Below are positions 12,829 through 21,476 of a stretch of DNA of 64,000 nt, piece by piece. This stretch comes from Ottelia alismoides (Eukaryota; Streptophyta; Magnoliopsida; Alismatales; Hydrocharitaceae): positions 310,001 through 374,000 of the forward strand of contig JAZKJV010010541.1 of the NCBI GenBank assembly GCA_037367405.1. Direction: 5' to 3'. Positions within the stretch are counted from its first letter, which is position 1. Every line of letters starts with the position of its first letter. The position numbers and the translations under genes are program-made. The notes below the pieces were generated by a model, which was given only the letters and a program-made list of their open reading frames with translations, was not told the DNA's origin and made no database searches.

Positions 12829-15800
12829 TGATGAATATCCATTTCATCATCTTTATTATATCATTTTGGCCTTAGAAACCCTAGCTAGTGCATGTAAATA
12901 ACATTATTTTGTACAAATTAAAATTCATTATTTATTCCATTTATTGTGTATAAAATATTGTTTTTAATGCCAAAATTATAGAATAAAGGAAAGAAAAGAA
13001 AACAAATAAAATACCAAAGGTATTTTATGACCCTAAACCCCGACACAATGTCAATAATTGTTTGGATGATAAGGAATAAAGTAGGGGGAGATAAGGGCCA
13101 AAATGCAATAAAAGGCCTTTATTTATTCTTCAATAAGTCCTTTTTGGAATCTATTTTACTTTCTAATTTTATTCCTCAAATAAAGAAATTTTTTACATAA
13201 AAGTTGTAGATAATAATATATAGAAAAATACAAAATTGAGTTTACACAAAAACAACATAAAAAGTACATTTTATACTAATAATAAATAGCCAAAAACCAA
13301 ACTTCCCAGACCCACATCTCCTTAATAAAAACTCAAAATTATCTAAATCATCTTTAATTGTATATAACTTTTAAGAAGTTTTTAATGAAGGTGGCTTTTT
13401 TTAATTTGGAGTTCAAGATGTGAAAGTCAGGTTTTGGAACTCTATTATATAATATACCTAAATAAAATATTCACTTTATTTATTCTTTATTATTTTTACA
13501 ATTTGATATTTTATAATTTTGTAAATATGATTTATAATATATATACATATTTTAACTAGAAAAAAACCATAAAGAAATAACAAAAATAAAATAGTCTATA
13601 TAAATACATAGACGAATATACAATACTTATATCTCTATAATATATACCCATATTTATTTTAGTAAACAAATTATATAATAAAAATACAATAAAAATATTT
13701 TTGTGTATATTAAAATAAGTTATAAATATATAAAATTTGAGAATAAAATAATAACATAAAATTACAAAATAAAAATAAAATATACAAAACATAGGTCAAT
13801 ATACATATAAATACAATTGTAAAAAATAACTCGTAATAAAATAACTCAAAAAATAAAATTCATAATTAAATACTACACAAAATAATAAATATTTTGTATT
13901 TTATAAGTTAAAATAAATAAAATTATTTAATTTTTATTATTGATTTTAAAGGGAATTTAAACCCTGCATTAATATGGTTGGTCTGCGTAGACCAACCAGA
14001 TCTTCTTCTTCTGTTGACCTCTTGTCAACTCAGTTAGGTGCGCCTCTGCGCTTTCAAGGTGTCATTTCCTCGCTTTTCCTCCCTTTTTCCCATTTGATTC
14101 ATCGATCCCTTGCATTGATTTTCCATGCCAAGATTAACATCCATCATAGATCACCCTTGCCCTTTTCCTGGATCCGTTGCACATATCAAAAGAGAACACC
14201 AAACCATAGGTCAATAAGGGTGCCCTACCTATTCATAAATAAAACCTTCAGCCTCCTTCATCGAATTTGGTCATTTTCCAACCCCTAAAATCCCTTCGAC
14301 TTTGGCCAAGAGTGCATCCAGGTGATAGTTGTAGGTCCTTTGAAGTCTAAAGTAGATGAAGGAGGGGGGAGGTGCACCCATGGTGGAGCTCTGGTGACGT
14401 CCTTCTCCTTGGCATCCCAGCCAAGTTTTAGCTACGGCTTTACTTATAATAGGTTAGTTACGTTTTCTTCCGTGACTACCCTGTCTCAGACCTGTAACCG
14501 CCTCCACCTATTTCCATCTTCACTTCTCCACCTAGAGAAATCATTATCCCCCTTTGATCCCCTTTTGATCGAAGCATGCATGTTCTCCAGCCACCACCTC
14601 ACCGGAGCATTCCATCCTCGACCATCCCACCTTGATTCGACGCCTAATTGGTTCGAAGAACTTTGCCCTCGACCCATGACTCTTTCTATGCACGTCATGA
14701 GCGTAAAGGAGCCTTGTAATGGGAATTTGATCTGGAATTCAGGCTCCAAGTACCCAAGGATTCATAAGATCTCCAAGAGCCAAATCACAGGGTCCAGGCC
14801 ATGTTGAAGACCTCCATAGCTGTGGAAGATCATCAGGAACATTTCCCCCATGTTTGCAGCAACGGAGAGGATCTAAGGTGCAATCTAGAGCAGATTGAAG
14901 CAACCTGGAGCAGTGTTCTTCACATATTCTTCCTGGGCATGTACACGTTGTCCGATGATCTAGCCACTCCAGATTGAACTCCCACCGTCAGATCTAAGGT
15001 ATTGTCAACCGTTGATTAAGCGTCTGATCGAGCCAGGACCATCCATCCACGAACCATTATTATCTAATCGTGTATGTCAACTCTTAAGTGACGCCACGTG
15101 GATCACTATCAGCCGCATGATGGAGCACATAATGGGGGTAAATTACACACTTAGCCTCCTGCCGTTTTGTTTTATTTATTTAGTATTGTAATTATATTCT
15201 GTAGTTTAAATAATTATGTAGAAAATTTATAGAGGCCCCTAAACTTATTGGATATTGTATATGGGTCTAGTCTAGCACTTAGATAACATGTCGTCCCACG
15301 TGAGCTGGGCAAATTGCATTTATGTCCAGCTGGTTTTGTGAATTATAAAATGGTCCATTAAATTGAAATATAAGTTGTATATTTCTAGTAGATGTGCACA
15401 TATTCCCATGACTTTAATGTTAATTACAAATATGCCCTCGTTAGTACATGTATTTTTGTATTTGTATTCCATTTATTAAAAATATCATACATGCACCAAA
15501 AATAATGCAAAAATAGGGTTAGATGCTTACTAACATGTACTTTAATGTTACATTTGTATTTTAGCATTTTAGGCATTTTAACGATTTATTAAAAATTAAA
15601 TGGGCATGTTTTTATTCCTATCAAATTTAGAAATAGAAAACATAAAAACTTTTTGGAAATTCCCAAAAATATGTGTTTTTTTATTATTGTATTTTATAAT
15701 TCTAGACCAAAAATCATTAAAAATAGAAAAAGATAAAGATGAAAATTTTAAAAGATCCAAAATCTAGTAAAAAAAGTTATAAAATTCCCAAAAACTCCAA

Positions 15801-16515
15801 AAATATCTATTTTTATTTTGAAAATTATTTATATTATTATCTATCTATTAAAATTGATTTGGAGAATTTTGAGCTTTATTTGCTATTTTTAATCTTCTAA
15901 TCAATTCTGCCAATTTATTTAATCCCTTTGGGGATGTTTTTTTGTTTTAAAAATACATAAAAATATAAGCAAAAATTCCAGAAACATAAAGAAAACATTA
16001 GAAAATTATACAAAACCCAAAATTATTTTATTTTATGTATTTTGACCTCTTTATGTATATTTATAAATTTATTTCCTTATATTTCATATATACCCTTATA
16101 TATTCATGTCTTATTTACTTTAAAAAAAGAAATTAAAAATCTGAAATATAAAAAGAAAACAAAATTATAAAATTAAAAGGAATAAAAAATAAAAGTTCAA
16201 ATCCTTAAAAAATTATAAAAATTAAAAACCCACAAAAAAGATAAGAAATGGATAAGAGGAAAGGACAAATTTTGAATGAATTTGCACAATCTACCGTTTG
16301 CTCCATGTGTTCGACCTATATGCATGCTTACACACAATATACACTTGTAGTAGAGTTATAATTATTATTAACTCCACATTTTATTTCCATTGCGATATTT
16401 ATTTGTAGGTTAATTGTTGATTGACACAAGGTTTCATGAGCGGTCACCTATACGACACTATGTCTTTGATTTTTCAGTGAGGATATTTTAGACCCCCTCA
16501 AAACCTCTATTATCA
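12829..16515 (+). repeat. GYP-1 5' LTR (3.69 kb)
   Basis: Starts TGATGAATATCC and ends CTATTATCA. AT-rich U3 (12829-13960) is followed by a paired-hairpin site (13976-14029), then a GC-richer leader (14030-15130) and an AT-rich tail. It lacks both MITEs present in the 3' LTR and so provides their empty sites. The longest ORF (14322-14807, 161 codons) is not matched by a similar protein in the 3' LTR or in GYP-2 and is treated as chance. Confidence 0.88.
13976..13997 (+). promoter_or_regulatory. Conserved LTR hairpin (GYP-1 5' LTR)
   Basis: Arms GGTTGGTCT and AGACCAACC enclose GCGT. A second hairpin, GTTGAC...GTCAAC, follows within about 20 bases. The same pair occurs at the same point of the GYP-2 LTRs, with the ninth pair changed from T-A to C-G on both sides. 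Its role is unknown: it could be a dyad protein site or a structured RNA near the start of the leader. Confidence 0.6.
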
Positions 16516-16517
16516 AA

Positions 16518-16536
16518 TTGCGTCGTTGTCGAGGAG
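16518..16536 (+). other. GYP-1 primer binding site (degenerate tRNA-Asp type)
   Basis: TTGCGTCGTTGTCGAGGAG lies two bases after the LTR end, the same spacing as in GYP-2. It differs from the GYP-2 site at three positions, two of which look like C-to-T or G-to-A transitions. Confidence 0.8.
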
Positions 16537-16544
16537 CATGAGAT

Positions 16545-17132
16545 CGCTTATTTTATCTGTCGGTCTCTCTGTCTGCTTATGTGTGTTCGATCTGACGGAG
16601 CACGAGATCACTTATCTTATCTGTTTGGACTCCTTTGAGTCTTCTCTCCTTGACGGTCCTCGCAAGGATGAGTCACATTCATCTGATTATTCCCCACCTA
16701 GTTCATAGTACTCTCCGAGGGTTATATGCAAGAGACCATGACATCTTTGAGGTTTGTCGGTCTCTTCTACTAGGTAGCTGATCTGTTGCCTACGGAGACC
16801 ACTTCTGTTGATCCGTATGATGGATTTGACTCCTTTGAGTCTACTCTACTTGATGACCCTCATAAGGATGAATTCTGTTATGACTATTCATTTCTTAGTA
16901 TGTATCACTCCTCGATGGTTGTCTAAGGGAGGATACATCATTTTGTGGTACTGGGCTTCACTTCTGGTGTCTCTGATCTGGTAGAGCACGAAGCAGAGTC
17001 TTCTTATTTGTTTACTCGGTCTCATCTCTAGTTGTGTATCCTATTTGGTGGATCATGAGATCAAATCTTCTGATTTTTCGATGACCTTTAACCCATTTGA
17101 GTGTCCTTACCTTGACGGCCCTCACAAAGTTG
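16545..17132 (+). repeat. Degenerate tandem repeats in GYP-1 internal region
   Basis: A segment 'CTCCTTTGAGTCTTCTCTCC' then 'TTGACGGTCCTCGCAAGGATGA' (16628-16672) recurs at 16828-16872 and 17089-17132, each preceded by a 'GGTAGAGCACGAGATC'-like block. Spacing is about 200 and 260 bases. Translated, the units give similar acidic peptides (FDSFESSLLDGPRKDE; FDSFESTLLDDPHKDE), so this may be the fossil of an acidic repeat protein like the C-terminal part of the GYP-2 gag-protease product. Stops interrupt every frame. Confidence 0.6.
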
Positions 17133-17602
17133 TGTCTTGTGATATTTGATGTGTTCTTGATCTGTCGACCTTATGTCCACCAGGTATCCAGCTGCGTAGA
17201 GAGTCTCCTGCTCTACACTTTTCGTATCTTCTTGAGACTATGAGTGAAATGGAGGAATCTATACCGATCTTTCCTCCTCCATGTCTTACGATATTTGTTA
17301 TGATCTCTCACTCTATTCCTATGAGTCGATGTTCTGCTTCTCGCTACCGGATCCTGTCATAGTTTTCAATCTATTTTCCCAGTAGCTGACCCCCACCTGA
17401 TTGCATATTAGGGTATCTTTCTCTTTTAGATTGGGTTACCGTTCTCACATGGAGATGATGACGAAAGTATGATATTCGACTGTTAGATACCACCATGCAC
17501 TTCACCATTCTTCATTGTTTATATATATATGTTTCTTCTTTTCATTCCTTCTTTCTCCCATATGTCATGTGTACCCTGGATCTATCGCCATATCTGTGTG
17601 TC

Positions 17603-18129
17603 TATACTGAGGATGTACTTTGTACTAAGTACGGGGGGGGGGGGGGGGGGGGGGTGGGGGTGGGGGGGCGCACCTATGAGGTTTTTCTTTCTTCGTTCTA
17701 TTTCATCACTCTTGTCATTGCCTGTACTTCGGTCTCATTTACCTAAATATGGGGGAATGATGCGTACATTCTCCCCGTGGTTTTATTTTTTTCTAAATTC
17801 TTTTATTGATCCCTCCATTGTTTCCTCTCTTGTAGATACTTTTTTCTATACACAGGGATATCTTACCCTAAGTATAGGGGGAGACAGACCGAGTTGTCCT
17901 TTGCTTATTCCCACCGTCGACCCTCCCTGCATGTAGATACGACATGCTATACTTAGGATTATTTCATCCTAAGTTCGGGGGGATGGTCGACTTCTCATTC
18001 CTTTATTTCTTCATACTTTCATTCCTTATGCAGTTGTCGTAGTATAGGCTTTTATATACTTAGTCTGAGTTGTGTCTTCTCTTTTTCTTTTTTATCCATG
18101 TGGACATAACTCAAGCTAAGTATAGGGGG
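17603..18129 (+). repeat. Hairpin-polypurine module array (GYP-1)
   Basis: Five recognisable modules lie at 17603-17654, 17722-17755, 17846-17881, 17947-17982 and 18112-18129. Most have the form TATACTTAGG-loop-CCTAAGTATA followed by GGGGG; the last keeps only the right arm and purine run. The best (17947) pairs CTTAGGAT with ATCCTAAG. They occur in the same order and with related loops as in GYP-2 (53792-54645). The first module's G run has expanded to 22 G. This is non-coding; 17529-17936 is open for 135 codons but reads through the G run and is not conserved. Confidence 0.75.
17633..17668 (+). repeat. G-rich tract, G22-T-G5-T-G7
   Basis: An unbroken run of 22 G followed by G5 and G7 runs, positioned where the other modules carry GGGGG. 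It could form G-quadruplex structures, and its exact length is liable to assembly or polymerase slippage. Confidence 0.85.
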
Positions 18130-18269
18130 TCCTATATACTTTGTGTATACTTTAGACATAACTTGTACTTTCACATTTTTGAATAAATATGTATAAAATA
18201 CTATACAGACATATACAATTAAATTGATAGAAAAATGTTAATTATTCCTCAAATTCTTTTTATATATAC

Positions 18270-18660
18270 ATATTAATAAATCAGGCAAAAATGTTTTGCA
18301 AAATGTTTGAAAAATTGTTAGGAAACCTATTTGAAAAATCTTTTGAAAACTATTTGAAATTTTTTTTGCAAAATGTTTTCAACCTTTGTAAAATTATTTT
18401 TCTTGTAAAAATTTCTTTTCTTTGTGTAAAATAAAAATATGTTGAAAACCTTATTGCAAATGATGTTGAAAATAATTGCAAAATTATTTAAAAATCTGTA
18501 TATACTGTTTGAAAAATCTTTGTAAAATGATTTTCAAAAGTTTTTAAAATTTATTTGCTAAATTTATTTTGAACTATAGTTTTCAAAATTGTTTATATAA
18601 ATATTTTCAAAAAAGTTTGAGGAATATATACATCATACAAATAAATAAATATTTTTCACA
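18270..18660 (+). repeat. TTTGAAAA-type low-complexity array
   Basis: Irregular repeats of TTTGAAAA, TTTGCAAAATG and TTTGTAAAA. GYP-2 has the same array at the same place (54780-55160). No ORF of interest; minus strand 18697-18885 is a chance frame. Confidence 0.7.
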
Positions 18661-18899
18661 AAATGTATATAGACATACCTATAAAATAACTAACATTCAA
18701 TATGTAAATCCTTTAAATTTCAATTCTTGTAAACAATAGATGCATGCCCTTGTAAATATCTGCACATAATTCCCTTTTGTTCCAAAAATATTTTTGTATT
18801 GAAAATCCCAAAAACATTTGCAAAACCTATTTGAAAGATTGCATAAAAACTTGTAAAATATTTTCAGAATCCCATAAAAACTCAAAATTTGAAAATTGC

Positions 18900-20040
18900 A
18901 TCACCAAAATATTTTCAGCATTGTGCACAGCATTTGCATTTCTGGATTGAGTTTTATAATTAAACAAGTCTACATAAAATTTGAAGATTGGAGCTTGATT
19001 GGACCTTAAATATACTTAATCATATGAACCTTATAGGAACTTGAATTGAGGTACTTCAGGTCTAGTTTACTTAATTCATTGAGATCACGAGGCTTGCTTT
19101 AATGTAGTCTTGACTACCTATGTAAAGTATTTCGGAGCACATGCATGACTCTTGTTGATAATGACCTACCTTGTACACATGCACCTTACACTTTACTCAC
19201 CTCAATTGAAGTGGTAGAGGGCTGGATTTGCTAGCTTGAGAGAAAACCAATGGAAACATCGGAGGTCACACATTTTTGGCCATTGTACCCCAATCCGGTC
19301 CAGTAGCCATGAGGTCTAAAGATAAAAGTTGTGGGTTGCAGCAAAGCTTCAAAAGAGGGATAGTCTACTGGCTCAAGAGGAAAAGTCCTTATGTAAATGT
19401 TGTTGTATATAGTATTCAAAAAAAGTTTAAAAACTCCAAAAAAGTGTACAGAGACTACAATAAAATTCTTGTCGGACTGTACATATTTGTATAGTCAATA
19501 AGCAAGCCTTAGCTTCAAAGTCATATGTTTGTGAGCATGCAGTCGGATGACTTGGCTACATTGGTCAAGCATCATAGGATAGGTAGGTACATCGACTACT
19601 GTCCACTCTTCTCTCCACCTCCTCTTCTTGAGCTGCTTGTACTTGAACTTAGAAGGGAATAAGCCACTTCTCAAGGGAAAATACGTTGGATTGGGGAACT
19701 AGGGTCACCATTTTGGAGAAGATAAACTTTTACCGTTTCAGGTGAGGAGAGCTACCTATATCACACACTTTCCAAGATATATTCATAGTCATAAGGGATT
19801 GCGTATGAGTTGAAGCATTCTGGCCTAGCTACTGAGGAGACTTGAGCAGGGTTTTGTGACTCTCAAGGGATGTTGTGTTCCAAATCCATTTCCCAATATG
19901 GTTCCAACCACACCTAAATTCCAATGGTCTGACTTAAGCTCCAAACTTTGATTTTGTGAAGACAAGTTTGAGAATTAAAATCAATCCACTTTCTTTCTTT
20001 TTCTTTTCTTTATTTTTATTTTTCACTTATTGCATAAGTG
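18900..20040 (+). other. Conserved 3' internal non-coding block (GYP-1)
   Basis: Strongly similar to GYP-2 55430-56594. Examples are 'GGAGCTTGATTGGACCTTAAA' (about 18991; 55532), the 'CAAAGCTTCAAAAGAGG' and 'CTACTGGCTCAAGAGG' run (19341-19380; 55887-55923) and 'GGTCTGACTTAAGCTCCAAAC' (19926; 56479). Frames at 19231-19419 (minus) and 19276-19494 (plus) overlap and shift between the two elements, so I see no conserved protein. Conservation here exceeds that of any coding part, suggesting a cis-acting role. Confidence 0.65.
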
Positions 20041-20074
20041 TTTGCTAGGGACTAGCAAAGGAAAATATACGTGC
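20041..20074 (+). other. GYP-1 polypurine tract with upstream hairpin (decayed)
   Basis: Hairpin TTTGCTA-GGGAC-TAGCAAA (20041-20059) is followed by GGAAAATATACGTGC and then the 3' LTR at 20075. GYP-2 has the identical hairpin followed by GGAAAGTATAGGGGGA, so the GYP-1 purine run has lost its G block. Confidence 0.75.
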
Positions 20075-20702
20075 TGATGAATCTCCATTTTATCACCTTT
20101 ATTCTATCATTTTAGCCTTAAAAACCCTAGCTAATGCTTGTAAAGAGCATTATTATGTACAAATTAACATGCATTATTTAAACATTTATTGTGTATAAAA
20201 TACTGTTTTTAATGTCAAAATTTTAGAATAAAGGAAATAAAATAAAAAGAATATAGTAACGAGGGTAATTTATAACCCTAAACCCCGAGACCAAGTCAAG
20301 AATTGATTTAGTTGGCAAGGAATAAAGTAGGGGGAGATAAGGGCCAAAAATACAATAAAAAACCTATTTATTTATTCTTCAATAAGTCCTTTTTGGGACC
20401 TATTTTATTTTCTAATTTTTAGACCTGAAATAAAGAAACTTCACACATAAAATTGTAGATAATAATATATAGAAAATTACAAAATTGAGTTTACACAGAA
20501 ATAACATATAGTGTACATTTTATACTCAGAATAAAAAGGCAAAACCCAAACTTTCCAGACCAATATCTCCTCAATAAAAATTCAAAATTATAAAAATCAC
20601 CTTTAATTATATATAACTTTTAATAATCTATTTAATGAAAGTGGTTTCACTTAATTTGGAGTTACGGTGTGAACGTTAGGTTTCAGACCTCTATTATATA
20701 AT

Positions 20703-21089
20703 GAGGATGGGGAGCTTGCACCAAGGTGCATGTAACTTTACATGCACAAGCGCTTATATCTTCCACATTTTTTTACTTTTTTGAAAAATACCACCATGTA
20801 TATTAATCCATATATCCCTACAATATGTCATTCGAATTTCATCAGAAACAGAGACTCCTATGACCTCCATCCAGAACAGATAATTTTAACAGTCTTAGAA
20901 TTGCTGTAATCGACCTGTTCTGGATGGAGGTCATAGGAGTCTCTGTTTCTGACTAAATTCGATGACATATTGGAGGGATATATGGATGAATATACATGGT
21001 GGTATTTTTCAAAAAAGTAAAAAATGTGGAAGATATAAGCGCCGGTGCATGTAAAGTTACATGCACCTTGGTGCAAGCTCCCCATCCTC
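20703..21089. mobile_element. Mutator-like MITE, near-complete palindrome
   Basis: The 387-bp element folds back on itself almost entirely. The first 45 bases (GAGGATGGGGAGCTTGCACC...) are an exact inverted match to the last 45, and the arms continue with few differences to a loop of about 30 bases near 20881-20911. Flanks TTATATAAT (20694-20702) and TCATATAAT (21090-21098) form a 9-bp duplication with one change, typical of Mutator-like elements. The GYP-1 5' LTR holds the empty site near 13441-13456. A minus-strand frame (20858-21085) exists only because of the palindrome. No transposase is encoded. Confidence 0.9.
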
Positions 21090-21238
21090 TCATATAATAT
21101 ACATGAATAAAATATTCATTTTATTTATTCTTTATTATTTATACAATTTTATATTTTTATAATTTTGTAAATATCATTTATAATATATGTACATGTTTAG
21201 AATAGAATAAAACCATAAGGAAAACACAAAAATAAAAT

Positions 21239-21476
21239 GGGATTTACCCGACAGACCCTATAAATTGCCAATTACCTCTACGACCTTTTGCACAACGTAA
21301 CTACCCCCATCAACCCTATAATATACCCCAAGAACACTAACGAGCTTCAAATAGATTAACTACATGGTTCATGGGGTAAGAGTTGGCAAGTTTAAGGGGT
21401 CAAGGGGGGAATTATGTTGTTTCGAATGTCGTGGAGGTAATTGGCAAAGTTTTTAAGGTCTGTCAGGTAAAAATCC
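21239..21476. mobile_element. Second Mutator-like MITE, 238 bp
   Basis: Imperfect terminal inverted repeats: the left begins GGGATTTACCCGACAGACC and the complement of the right begins GGATTTTTACCTGACAGACC, with TTGCCAATTACC further in on both sides. It is flanked by a perfect 9-bp duplication AAATAAAAT (21230-21238 and 21477-21485). The GYP-1 5' LTR is uninterrupted at this point (about 13580-13595). No ORF. Its termini differ from those of the 387-bp element, so it is a separate MITE family. Confidence 0.87.

Noticed and set aside
14322..14807. 161-codon plus-strand ORF in the GYP-1 5' LTR
   Set aside because: Overlaps an opposite-strand frame (14486-14749), is not kept open in the 3' LTR, and has ordinary leader composition.
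17529..17936. 135-codon ORF across the G22 tract
   Set aside because: It depends on the exact length of a homopolymer and on hairpin modules that recur as non-coding units; GYP-2 does not keep the frame.
20858..21085. Minus-strand 75-codon ORF
   Set aside because: It is entirely within the palindromic MITE, which encodes no transposase.
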